Of a DNA stretch of 64,000 nt, positions 1 through 9,229 are shown one piece after another. The notes below the pieces were generated by a model. It saw only the letters and a list, made by a program, of their open reading frames with translations, did not search any database and was not told the DNA's origin. Position 1 is the first letter of the stretch; every line of letters begins with the position of its first letter. A program made the position numbers and the translations under genes. Where the stretch lies: NCBI GenBank assembly GCA_003212415.1, contig QCPT01000001.1, positions 1 through 64,000 on the forward strand. The letters are read 5' to 3'. This stretch comes from Pelagibacteraceae bacterium AG-439-F23 (GTDB lineage Bacteria; Pseudomonadota; Alphaproteobacteria; Pelagibacterales; Pelagibacteraceae).

Positions 1-412
1 GAAATATTTTTTCTGGTTCTCCAGTAATGCCAACAAAATTATTATCAAAATTACTTAAATAATTTTTTACAATTTCTGGAGTATCTCTTTCTGGATCAAC
101 GCTTATAAAAAAAAATTTTACATGTTTTTTCTTATTTTTTAACTTATCTAAAACGATATCCATTTTATTTAATGTCATTGGACAGACATCTGGACAATTT
201 GTAAATCCAAAAAAAATTGCAGTTAGAGGACCGTCGAAAGACTCTTGAGTAATAACATTATTGTTCATATCTTTTAAGGAAAAATCAGAACCCTTAAATG
301 ATGAAATAGACTCATCTTTTTTATCTTTCATAGATAAAAAAACTGGCAGCATAATAAATAAAAAAATTATAAGACATCCGCCTATTATGCTAATTGAAGT
401 TTTTAATTTCAT
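1..412 (-). CDS. SCO1/SenC family copper chaperone for cytochrome c oxidase assembly (partial, runs off the window start)
   Basis: Minus-strand reading gives MKLKTSISIIGGCL...GPLTAIFFGFTNCPDVCPMTLNKMDIVLDKLKNKKKHVKFFFISVDPERDTPEIV; the TNCPDVCP motif and SVDPERDTP are SCO1 hallmarks. Absent from the ORF track because it is truncated. Confidence 0.93.
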   Translation of the reverse strand, partial: MKLKTSISIIGGCLIIFLFIMLPVFLSMKDKKDESISSFKGSDFSLKDMNNNVITQESFDGPLTAIFFGFTNCPDVCPMTLNKMDIVLDKLKNKKKHVKFFFISVDPERDTPEIVKNYLSNFDNNFVGITGEPEKIF

Positions 413-448
413 TATTGTAAAATTGTTTATACTAACTATATAAATATT

Positions 449-1126
449 ATGTCTTTCTTAAAGAAATTATTTGGCACACTGGCCCAAAAACCTTGGGAAG
501 AAAATCAAGTTGTGATCGACAATACTCATTCTGGTCGTTCATTTAATCTTTCAAACCAAATGTCAGCAGTAATTATAATTTTTGGTGTTAGCACTGCTAT
601 ATTCAGCCTGATATTTACAGGATATCTTTATTCTCTTCCACCTGAACAGGATACTACATTTATTTTAAAAACCACTTTAGTTTGGGTTAATACTTTAGTT
701 TTAGTTATGGTTACTTTTTTCTTTAATAAAATAAGCAGTGATCTTAAAAAAAATTTAACTAATAAAATTAAAAAAAATTTAATTTATGTAGGAGCGTTAA
801 GTTACTTATTTTTATTTTTACAATTATTGTTGTGGTATCAACTTATGAAAAGTGGAAACTTTGTAGATACAAATACTTACTTTTCATCTTTTTATATCTT
901 TACTACATTACATGGTATCCATCTTCTTGGAGGCTTATTTTTTTGGGGAAAGGTTAGCTCAAGAATATTTAAATTAGATGAAAAAGATTATGCAAATGAA
1001 GAAAAAAATATAAACGCTTTATCATTGTACTGGTTATTTTTATTTATTGTTTGGATTGTATTCTTTGCAATAATGTTTATTTATAATGATGCAGTAATTG
1101 CATGGTGCAAATCTTTGATAGCTTAA
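449..1126 (+). CDS. Heme-copper oxidase subunit III-like membrane protein
   Basis: Multiple TM helices; FYIFTTLHGIHLLGGLFFW resembles the subunit III TGFHGxHV region; next to SCO1 and the cox operon. Confidence 0.8.
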   Translation: MSFLKKLFGTLAQKPWEENQVVIDNTHSGRSFNLSNQMSAVIIIFGVSTAIFSLIFTGYLYSLPPEQDTTFILKTTLVWVNTLVLVMVTFFFNKISSDLKKNLTNKIKKNLIYVGALSYLFLFLQLLLWYQLMKSGNFVDTNTYFSSFYIFTTLHGIHLLGGLFFWGKVSSRIFKLDEKDYANEEKNINALSLYWLFLFIVWIVFFAIMFIYNDAVIAWCKSLIA

Positions 1127-1131
1127 ATTTA

Positions 1132-1323
1132 TTATAAAAATAAAACTAAAATGGTACCAACCGCAGCAATTATTATTAAAAGTATATTTACAGATTTTAA
1201 ATATTTCTTTGTTTCCGGCTTCAGTTTATCTTTTGAAAAGGCCCCAGCCCCTAAAGATATGACTATATAAAAAAGTAAAACTAAAACGAGTATTGAAACT
1301 AAGATTCCTAATTTACCGAACAT
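1132..1323 (-). CDS. Small twin-transmembrane hypothetical protein
   Basis: 63-aa ORF with two hydrophobic segments separated by a charged linker; fills the gap between convergent and divergent neighbours. Confidence 0.6.
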   Translation of the reverse strand: MFGKLGILVSILVLVLLFYIVISLGAGAFSKDKLKPETKKYLKSVNILLIIIAAVGTILVLFL

Positions 1324-1412
1324 ATTATCCTTGAATATACTAGTTAATTTAAGATGATTTTATGACATTTTGTCATAGGTATTTATGTGGTTATTATTCT
1401 ATATAAACAGCT

Positions 1413-2249
1413 ATGCATGCGGGTATAATATTTTTTTTAGTCATTCTTGGGTCGGTATTATTCCACATTTTTACACCTTGGTATTGGACTGATGTTGCTT
1501 CAAATTGGGGAGGAATGGACGACACTATCACGCTAACCTTTTGGGTCGGAGGAGGTGTATTCGTGGCAGTTTGCCTTTTTATGGTTTATTGCGTTTTTAA
1601 ATTTTCTTATAAAGAAGATCGTAAAGCTGAATACAAACCTGAAGATAAAAAATTAGAAAGAATACTTACATGGGCAACAACATTAGGTGTGGCAGCACTT
1701 TTAGCACCAGGACTTATAATTTGGAATCAGTTTATTAGCGTTCCAAAAAATGCAATTGAGATTGATGTAATGGCTTGGCAGTGGGGATGGCAGTATAGAT
1801 TGCCTGGAGAAGATGGAAAATTGGGAACAACTCAAGTTACGAATATAAATGATAATAATCCTTTTGGAATTAATTTAGACGATCCATATGGAAAAGATGA
1901 TGTAATGATACAAACCGATGTAATAAACTTAGAAAATAATAGACCAGTTAAAATATTATTAAGATCAGTTGATGTTCTTCATAACTGGTATGTTCCTCAA
2001 TTTAGAGCAAAAATGGATGCGGTTCCAGGAATTGTAACTTATTATTGGTTTGAGCCTAATAAAACAGGTGAGTACGAAGTTTTATGTGCTGAGTATTGCG
2101 GAGTTGGTCATTATGCTATGAGAGGCGGAGTTTTAGTTCAAGATAATCAAGATTACGAAAATTGGCTTCAAGAACAAGAAACATTTTCTGAATTAATGGC
2201 AAAACAAAAATTATTAGAAACTGGTGAAACAAAATTAGCAAAAAAATAA
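1413..2249 (+). CDS. ctaC: Cytochrome c oxidase subunit II
   Basis: AWQWGWQYRLPG, SVDVLHNWYVPQFRAKMDAVPG and the CuA motif CAEYCGVGHYAM. Confidence 0.96.
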   Translation: MHAGIIFFLVILGSVLFHIFTPWYWTDVASNWGGMDDTITLTFWVGGGVFVAVCLFMVYCVFKFSYKEDRKAEYKPEDKKLERILTWATTLGVAALLAPGLIIWNQFISVPKNAIEIDVMAWQWGWQYRLPGEDGKLGTTQVTNINDNNPFGINLDDPYGKDDVMIQTDVINLENNRPVKILLRSVDVLHNWYVPQFRAKMDAVPGIVTYYWFEPNKTGEYEVLCAEYCGVGHYAMRGGVLVQDNQDYENWLQEQETFSELMAKQKLLETGETKLAKK

Positions 2250-2276
2250 ATTAAATGTTAATAATAAAGAAAAAAA

Positions 2277-4115
2277 ATGTCAGAAGACTTAAACAATAAC
2301 AAAACAATACAGGCACAATCTTCAGAAACTATTTCTGGAGGTGGATCTGGGATATCTCCGGATATTGATTATGTAAGACCTGCAGAAATTCCAGAACAGG
2401 ATTTGTATCATGGGCATAGCTTTATTACTAAATGGGTTTTTTGTCAGGATGCAAAAGTTATTGGAATTCAATATTTTCTTCTAGCAACATTTACAGGAAT
2501 TATTGGTCTTATTCTATCTTGGCTAATGCGTTTACAATTAGGATTCCCAGGACTTGCAGGTTTTATGACTGCAGAGCACTATTACCAGTTTGTAACTATG
2601 CATGGAATGATAATGGTAGTTTATTTTTTAACAGCACTTTTTCTCGGTGGCTTTGGTAATTATCTAATTCCATTAATGGTTGGCGCTAGAGATATGGTTT
2701 TTCCTTATCTTAACATGGTAAGTTTTTGGTCTTTTTTTGTTGCTGTTGGAGTTTTATTGGCAAGCTTTTTTGTTCCAGGAGGACCAACAGGAGCAGGATG
2801 GACTCTTTATCCACCTCAAACAATTTTAGAAGGAACGCCAGGACATGGAATGGGTATATTACTAATGTGTATATCTTTAATATTATTTGTTGCTGGATTT
2901 ACCATGGGTGGACTGAACTATTTAATCACTGTTCTTCAAGCTCGTACTAGAGGTATGACATTAATGAGAATGCCCTTAACCGTTTGGGGTATTTTTACAG
3001 CAACTGTTTTAGCTATGTTAGCCTTTCCAGCATTATTAGTAGGCGCATTAATGATGACTTTAGACAATATACTTGGAACAAGTTTTTTTATGCCAACTAT
3101 ATTAAAAGCGGGTGAAGTTTTAGAATATGGTGGAGGAAGTCCTATTCTTTTTCAACATTTATTTTGGTTTTTTGGTCACCCCGAAGTTTATATCGTTGCA
3201 TTGCCTGCATTTGGAATAATTTCAGATTTAATTTCAGTGCACTCTAGAAAAAATATATTTGGCTATAGAATGATGGTTTGGGCTATTGTTGGTATTGGCG
3301 CGCTAAGCTTTTTTGTATGGGCGCACCACATGTATGTTAGTGGAATGAACCCATGGTTTGGTTTCTTTTTTGCAACCACAACACTTATCATAGCAGTTCC
3401 TACGGCAATGAAAGTTTACAATTGGATTTTAACTCTTTGGAGAGGAAATATCAGAATGAATGTTGTTATGCTTTGGTGCCTTGGTTTCATTGTTACCTTT
3501 GTTAATGGTGGTATTACAGGAATTTTCTTAGGTAATGTTACCGTAGATGTTCCGTTATCTGATACTTATTTTGTTATTGCGCACTTCCATATGGTAATGG
3601 GTATTGCACCACTTATGGTAATTATGGGAGCTGTTTATCACTGGTTTCCTTTGGTATCTGGAAAATTTTTAGATGAAAAATTAGGTAAATGGCATTTCTG
3701 GCTTACTTTTTTAGGAGCTTATTCAATTTATTTCCCAATGCATTATTTAGGATTTATTGGAGTACCTAGAAGATATTTTGAAATGTATGACAGCCCTTAC
3801 ATGACTTCAGCTGTTGGAATGAATGAATTTATAAGCTTAGCAGCTTTTATAGTGGGCGCTGCTCAATTTATTTTAATTTATAATATTGTTAAAACTTTAA
3901 AAATAGGAAAGCCAGCTGGACATAATCCTTGGAAAGCAAATTCACTAGAATGGCTTACGCCTACAGTTCCACCTGAACATGGTAACTGGGGCGAAAGACT
4001 TCCTGTTGTTCACAGATGGCCATATGATTTTAGTGTTCCTGGAGTAAAAGAAGACTTTGTTACACAAACTACAGCACCAAGTGAAATTGCTGGCTCTAAG
4101 GTAGAAAAAACTTAA
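2277..4115 (+). CDS. ctaD: Cytochrome c oxidase subunit I
   Basis: FWFFGHPEVYIVALPAFG, VWAHHMYVSGM, HFHMVMG. Confidence 0.98.
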   Translation: MSEDLNNNKTIQAQSSETISGGGSGISPDIDYVRPAEIPEQDLYHGHSFITKWVFCQDAKVIGIQYFLLATFTGIIGLILSWLMRLQLGFPGLAGFMTAEHYYQFVTMHGMIMVVYFLTALFLGGFGNYLIPLMVGARDMVFPYLNMVSFWSFFVAVGVLLASFFVPGGPTGAGWTLYPPQTILEGTPGHGMGILLMCISLILFVAGFTMGGLNYLITVLQARTRGMTLMRMPLTVWGIFTATVLAMLAFPALLVGALMMTLDNILGTSFFMPTILKAGEVLEYGGGSPILFQHLFWFFGHPEVYIVALPAFGIISDLISVHSRKNIFGYRMMVWAIVGIGALSFFVWAHHMYVSGMNPWFGFFFATTTLIIAVPTAMKVYNWILTLWRGNIRMNVVMLWCLGFIVTFVNGGITGIFLGNVTVDVPLSDTYFVIAHFHMVMGIAPLMVIMGAVYHWFPLVSGKFLDEKLGKWHFWLTFLGAYSIYFPMHYLGFIGVPRRYFEMYDSPYMTSAVGMNEFISLAAFIVGAAQFILIYNIVKTLKIGKPAGHNPWKANSLEWLTPTVPPEHGNWGERLPVVHRWPYDFSVPGVKEDFVTQTTAPSEIAGSKVEKT

Positions 4116-4122
4116 GAAGTAT

Positions 4123-4833
4123 ATGTCTGATCCAAAAATAGAAGGCTACACATTTAAACCAGGTTTTAAAGGGATGGCCCAAGACACGGGTTCCGATCAA
4201 ACTATGTTTAAAGGCGTACATTGGGGAAAAGCAATGATGTGGATCTTTTTATTAAGTGATACATTTATATTTAGTTGTTTTCTAATTTCTTACATGAAGG
4301 GCAGAGGATCTACTTTAATAGATTGGCCAAATCCAAGTGAAGTTTTTGGATTACATGTATTTGGTGTTGATGTTCCTTTGTTACTTATCGCTATTATGAC
4401 TTTTGTATTAATTACAAGCAGTGGAACAATGGCTCTTGCAGTAAAATATGGTTATGAAAAAAACAAAAAGATGTGTGGATGGCTGATATTATTTACAGCT
4501 TTAGGTGGACTTACTTTTGTTGGAATGCAAGCTTTTGAATGGTCAAAACTAATCCATGAAGGAGTAAGACCTTGGTCAAATCCTTTTGGAGCACCACAAT
4601 TTGGTTCTTTTTTCTTTATGATTACTGGTTTTCACGGCACCCATGTTTCTATAGGTGTAATTTTTTTATTTATCTATGCCTATAAAACTTTTAAAGGCCA
4701 TTACGATGAAGGAAAAAGAGGTTGGTTTACAACAATTAAAGGTGATTATGTTGAAATAGAAATTCTAGGATTGTACTGGCACTTTGTAGATTTAGTATGG
4801 GTATTTATTTTTGCATTTTTTTATTTATGGTAA
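4123..4833 (+). CDS. ctaE: Cytochrome c oxidase subunit III
   Basis: FFMITGFHGTHVSIGVIFL and YWHFVDLVWVFIF motifs. Confidence 0.95.
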   Translation: MSDPKIEGYTFKPGFKGMAQDTGSDQTMFKGVHWGKAMMWIFLLSDTFIFSCFLISYMKGRGSTLIDWPNPSEVFGLHVFGVDVPLLLIAIMTFVLITSSGTMALAVKYGYEKNKKMCGWLILFTALGGLTFVGMQAFEWSKLIHEGVRPWSNPFGAPQFGSFFFMITGFHGTHVSIGVIFLFIYAYKTFKGHYDEGKRGWFTTIKGDYVEIEILGLYWHFVDLVWVFIFAFFYLW

Positions 4834-4841
4834 ATTAAATT

Positions 4842-5177
4842 ATGAGTGATACAAAAAAACAAGAACAGACATCAACACATAAGATAGGAATATATCTTTG
4901 GATCTGGGGTTTGTTATTTGTTTTAAGTTTCTTTTCATACATGGTGGATTGGTATCAATTCCAAGGTATGCTTAGATGGTCATTAATTTTAATTTTTATG
5001 TTTTTAAAAGCAGGACTGATTATGGCTTTCTTTATGCATTTGTTTTGGGAACGTTATGCATTGGTTAATGTTTTATTATGGCCAATGACAGCAATAGCAT
5101 GTTTTATATTTTTGATGGTTGCAGAGTTTGAATATACTGTTTTTACTAGGATTTTTTATTTTGTTGTAGGAGGGTAA
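4842..5177 (+). CDS. Cytochrome c oxidase subunit IV-like (COX4_pro/CtaF type) membrane protein
   Basis: Three TM helices, KAGLIMAFFMHLFWER; operon position. Confidence 0.82.
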   Translation: MSDTKKQEQTSTHKIGIYLWIWGLLFVLSFFSYMVDWYQFQGMLRWSLILIFMFLKAGLIMAFFMHLFWERYALVNVLLWPMTAIACFIFLMVAEFEYTVFTRIFYFVVGG

Positions 5178-5183
5178 TAATTT

Positions 5184-5447
5184 ATGGACGGATATACTAT
5201 ATTAGCTGGTTTTTTATTATTTTTCTTATTTTTTATTTACATAACTTGGTTTGGATTTTCAGTTAAAGTTGAAAATCAAAAAGAACAGCCTGAAAAAATA
5301 TCTATTAATCCTTACGATCAACTTCCTTTGCATAGAAAATTAATTGATAAAAAGAATGACAAAGTTGGAATGTTTGATCTTGGCAATCATATTCTTATAA
5401 TTGGATTAATTTTAATAGTAATTTTTGTATCACTTAATGTTGAATAA
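5184..5447 (+). CDS. Small membrane protein of unknown function in the cox operon
   Basis: 87 aa with N- and C-terminal hydrophobic segments; in operon spacing between subunit IV and ctaB. Confidence 0.65.
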   Translation: MDGYTILAGFLLFFLFFIYITWFGFSVKVENQKEQPEKISINPYDQLPLHRKLIDKKNDKVGMFDLGNHILIIGLILIVIFVSLNVE

Positions 5448-5449
5448 AA

Positions 5450-6364
5450 GTGACAACAAAAATACTTAAAAAACAAACTGTTTCTTTTAATTTTTTTACA
5501 TATTTAAAGTCTTTATTACAATTGATGAAACCAAGGGTTATGTCTTTGGTTATTTTTACTTGTGCAGTTGGACTTTTAACTTCCCCAAATCAAATTCCTT
5601 TATTTGACTCTTTAATTTGTATTTTCTTTGTAACCGTAGGTGCTGGTGCAGCTGGTGCATTAAACATGTGGTATGAAGCAGATCTTGATAGTTTAATGAC
5701 AAGAACATGTCTTAGACCGATACCAACTGGAAAGGTTAGCAAAGACCAAGCTTTAATTTTTGGAATTGTTTTATCAATAATTTCAATTATTGGACTTTAT
5801 TATTTTTCAAATTTTTTATCTGCTACATTATTGTTTATAACAATTGCATTTTATGTTTTTGTTTATACCATCTGGCTTAAAAGAAAGACTCCTCAAAATA
5901 TTGTCATTGGTGGAGCTTCAGGCGCATTACCTCCAGTGATAGGCTGGACCATTGCTACTAACTCTTTAAGTCTTGAACCAATTACATTTTTTCTAATAAT
6001 ATTTTATTGGACACCATCTCATTTTTGGGCATTAAGCCTTTATAAAGCCAAAGATTATGCGAAAGCAAAAATACCAATGTTACCAATTACAAATGGAATA
6101 GAAGAGACAAAGAAAAAAATCTTTGTATATTCTTTGTTTATGATACCAGTGATTATAATTCCATATGCAATAGGCTTTAGCGGAAAACTATATATATTTG
6201 TCTCTTTATCTCTTACACTTTATTATAATTATATCTGTTACGATCTATATAAATTCAAAAAAAATAAATTTGAATTGAATAAGGCAAAAAAAGTATTTTC
6301 TTATTCAATTTTTTATCTATTTTTACTATTTGTTTTATTCTTGGTAGATCAGATTATTAAATAA
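5450..6364 (+). CDS. ctaB: Protoheme IX farnesyltransferase (heme O synthase), GTG start
   Basis: LMKPRVMSLVIFT, NMWYEADLDSLMTRTCLRPIPTGKVS, PSHFWALSLYKAKDYAKAKIPMLP. Confidence 0.96.
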   Translation: MTTKILKKQTVSFNFFTYLKSLLQLMKPRVMSLVIFTCAVGLLTSPNQIPLFDSLICIFFVTVGAGAAGALNMWYEADLDSLMTRTCLRPIPTGKVSKDQALIFGIVLSIISIIGLYYFSNFLSATLLFITIAFYVFVYTIWLKRKTPQNIVIGGASGALPPVIGWTIATNSLSLEPITFFLIIFYWTPSHFWALSLYKAKDYAKAKIPMLPITNGIEETKKKIFVYSLFMIPVIIIPYAIGFSGKLYIFVSLSLTLYYNYICYDLYKFKKNKFELNKAKKVFSYSIFYLFLLFVLFLVDQIIK

Positions 6365-6406
6365 AAATATCATTAGTTATTTAATATAATATAATTATTA
6401 TTTATA

Positions 6407-6874
6407 ATGATTCAGAAAAAAGACTCCTCTAAAATATTTATTATAGGCTCCTTTTTATTATTGATTACTATCTTCTTGGGTGTAGCTATAATTTATGAAA
6501 AAAATAAAAAAGAAAATAATAGAATTATTAAGATAAATTTAGATACTAAAGTAGAAAAAGCTTTAAATTGGAAATTTTTAACAAAAACTAATTTTATAAA
6601 TGCAGAAATTGGCCAAATTTACAAGATAGATTTTAATGTAGAAAATTATAGTTCAAAGGAGACTTCTGGAAGAGCCTTCTATGAAGTTAAACCAAATTTT
6701 CTAAACAAATATTTCGTTGAAATTGATTGTTTTTGTTATAAAAAACAAACATTATTACCGAGCGAAAAGTCAACATACTCAATCACTTTTTATATTGATC
6801 CAAAAATAATAAGTGATTTAAAAGCTAGTGATATTAAAGATATAAATATCTCTTATACTTTTTTAAATATTTAA
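6407..6874 (+). CDS. ctaG: Cytochrome c oxidase assembly protein Cox11/CtaG
   Basis: VEIDCFCYKKQTLLPSEK corresponds to the Cox11 CFCF region. Confidence 0.85.
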   Translation: MIQKKDSSKIFIIGSFLLLITIFLGVAIIYEKNKKENNRIIKINLDTKVEKALNWKFLTKTNFINAEIGQIYKIDFNVENYSSKETSGRAFYEVKPNFLNKYFVEIDCFCYKKQTLLPSEKSTYSITFYIDPKIISDLKASDIKDINISYTFLNI

Positions 6875-6889
6875 TATGGTCAAAAAACT

Positions 6890-8257
6890 ATGAAATATGT
6901 AAGCACAAGAGACAATTCTAAAGAATACAGTTTTGAAGATGTTTTTATTAAAGGTTTGGCAGACGATGGCGGTCTTTATGTTCCGGTATCTTTAAAAAAA
7001 TATAGTGCAGAAGAATTGCTAGAATTTAAAAATTTAAATTATAATGAATTATCTACTGAAATAATAAATCAATTTTCATTGGATTTTATCTCTAAAGAAG
7101 AACTTTCGTCCTTAATTAAAAAATCATATTCAACATTTAGAGAAAAAGAAGTGGTTAAAATTTCAAACGTTGGAGAATTAAAATTATTAGAATTATTTCA
7201 CGGACCAACATTAGCCTTTAAAGATATTGCTATGCAATTCATTGGCAATTTGTATGAATATTATTTAAGCAAAAACGATAAAAAAATTAATATAGTTGTT
7301 GCAACTTCTGGAGATACAGGTGCTGCAGCTATTGATGCAATTAAAGGAAAATCTAATCTAAATATTTTTGTTTTACACCCTAACAATAGAATTTCTTCTG
7401 TACAAAGAAAAATAATGACAACAGTTGAAGAAAAAAATGTTTTTAATATTGCAATAGATGGAAACTTTGATGATTGTCAAAATATTGTAAAACAAATGTT
7501 TTCTGATCTTGAGTATTCTAAATCTATAAATATGTCAGGAGTGAATTCAATCAATTGGGCAAGAATAATTGCTCAAACAGTATATTATTTTTACTCATAT
7601 TTTAAATTAGATAAGAAAACAGTTTCATTTTCAGTGCCTACTGGAAATTTTGGCGATGTATTTGCCGGCTATCTTGCAAAAAAAATGGGATTACAAATTG
7701 ATAAATTAATCGTTGCTACAAACGAAAATGATATTTTGCACAGAGCTATCTCAAAAGGAGACTATGTTTCAAAAGAAGTTAGAGAAACAATTTCACCTAG
7801 CATGGATATTCAATTAGCAAGTAATTTTGAAAGATTAATTTATTACATAAATAATTCTGACTCACCGAAAACAGCAAATGCTATGAAAAAAATTAAGCAA
7901 AATACTTATCAAATTGATAAACCAAGTTTAGAAATAATTCAAAAAGATTTTCTTTCAGAAAGTTGTAATGAACAAGAAACTCTAGATATTATTAAAAAAA
8001 TTTACGAAGAAAATAATATAATTTTAGATCCTCATACTGCAGTTGGAGTAGGGGCTGCAAATAAACTATCTTTTAATGATTGTGTAATTTTATCAACTGC
8101 ACACCCATGCAAATTTCCAGATGCTACTAATAATGCAATAAATAAGCATGAAAAGTTGCCCGATGAACTTCAGTATGTCCTTGATAAGGATGAAAATTTC
8201 CAAGTGCTAAATAATAACACTGAAGAAGTAAAAAACTTTGTTAAAAGCAAAGTTTAA
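6890..8257 (+). CDS. thrC: Threonine synthase
   Basis: MKYVSTR, FHGPTLAFKDIAMQF, VATSGDTGAAAI, SVPTGNFGDVFAGYLAKKMG. Confidence 0.97.
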   Translation: MKYVSTRDNSKEYSFEDVFIKGLADDGGLYVPVSLKKYSAEELLEFKNLNYNELSTEIINQFSLDFISKEELSSLIKKSYSTFREKEVVKISNVGELKLLELFHGPTLAFKDIAMQFIGNLYEYYLSKNDKKINIVVATSGDTGAAAIDAIKGKSNLNIFVLHPNNRISSVQRKIMTTVEEKNVFNIAIDGNFDDCQNIVKQMFSDLEYSKSINMSGVNSINWARIIAQTVYYFYSYFKLDKKTVSFSVPTGNFGDVFAGYLAKKMGLQIDKLIVATNENDILHRAISKGDYVSKEVRETISPSMDIQLASNFERLIYYINNSDSPKTANAMKKIKQNTYQIDKPSLEIIQKDFLSESCNEQETLDIIKKIYEENNIILDPHTAVGVGAANKLSFNDCVILSTAHPCKFPDATNNAINKHEKLPDELQYVLDKDENFQVLNNNTEEVKNFVKSKV

Positions 8258-8299
8258 ACGGGCGTTCTGTTGCTAGGTGCTCCGAACTATTAAAGATAA

Positions 8300-8761
8300 T
8301 TATATATTTTTAATTTCTTTAAATACTTCTTTTGCATGATCTTTTACTCTTACATTGGACCAAATTTTATGTATTTTTCCTTTATAATTAATCAAGAATG
8401 TTGTCCTTACAATACCCATAAACTCTTTTCCTAAAAATGATTTTTTTCCCCAAACTCCATACTTTTTTATTACTTCTTTTTTTTCGTCAGAAAGTAAATT
8501 GAATTTCAATTTATACTTCTTTTTGAATTTTAAATGACTTTCAATGCTATCTTTAGAAATTCCCAAAACAATAGTTTTGTTTTTATTTATTAAATTATTT
8601 AATTTACTAAAATCTTTTGATTCTAAAGTACAACCTGGAGTATCATCTTTAGGATAAAAATATAAAATTATATTCTTTTTTATTTTACCCAATTCAAAGA
8701 CACTTCCATCTGTGCTGGGTAGTTTAAATTTTGGAGCTTTAGTGTTAGGTTTTAATTTCAT
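8300..8761 (-). CDS. bcp: Thioredoxin-dependent peroxiredoxin (BCP/PrxQ)
   Basis: YFYPKDDTPGCTLESKDFS, GISKDSIESHLKF. Confidence 0.94.
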   Translation of the reverse strand: MKLKPNTKAPKFKLPSTDGSVFELGKIKKNIILYFYPKDDTPGCTLESKDFSKLNNLINKNKTIVLGISKDSIESHLKFKKKYKLKFNLLSDEKKEVIKKYGVWGKKSFLGKEFMGIVRTTFLINYKGKIHKIWSNVRVKDHAKEVFKEIKNI

Positions 8762-8806
8762 AACTAAAACTAAATATAAGATATATAATTTGTGTCAATT
8801 CGGTTA

Positions 8807-9229
8807 TCATGAATTTGCCATTTCTCTTGCAATTAAATCTACTTCGTTATTTAATTTATCGTCTGAATGTGCTTTTACCCAACTCCACTTTATTTCGAAT
8901 TCATTAGTCAAAAGATCTAACTCAGTCCAAAGTTCTTTATTTTTAACTGGTTGTTTGTTTGCAGTTTTCCATCCATTTTTTTTCCAATTATGAATCCATT
9001 CTGTTATTCCTGACTTTACATATTTAGAGTCTGTAAAAATTTGAACTTTGCTACCTTTCGGTATTTTCTTTAAGGCCTGAATTGGGGCAATTAGCTCCAT
9101 TTGATTATTAGTTGTATTTTTTTTGCTTCCTTTTATCTTATTTTTTTTTCCATCAATTATAATTATTGCAGCCCAACCCCCATTACCTGGATTTTCTAAG
9201 CATGATCCATCAGTATAAATTTTAATCAT
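8807..9229 (-). CDS. rnhA: Ribonuclease HI
   Basis: IYTDGSCLENPGNGGWAAII, TNNQMELIAPIQAL, WVKAHSD. Confidence 0.97.
   Translation of the reverse strand: MIKIYTDGSCLENPGNGGWAAIIIIDGKKNKIKGSKKNTTNNQMELIAPIQALKKIPKGSKVQIFTDSKYVKSGITEWIHNWKKNGWKTANKQPVKNKELWTELDLLTNEFEIKWSWVKAHSDDKLNNEVDLIAREMANS

Noticed and set aside
261-443. 60-aa plus-strand ORF
   Set aside because: Antisense to the SCO1 gene, which has strong motifs on the minus strand; no plausible protein features.
2432-2950. ORFs 2432-2659 and 2726-2950 inside ctaD
   Set aside because: Alternative-frame ORFs wholly inside a clearly coding, highly conserved gene.
6729-6760. Cox11 CFCY instead of CFCF as a loss-of-function sign
   Set aside because: Both cysteines are retained and F-to-Y is conservative; not evidence of a pseudogene.
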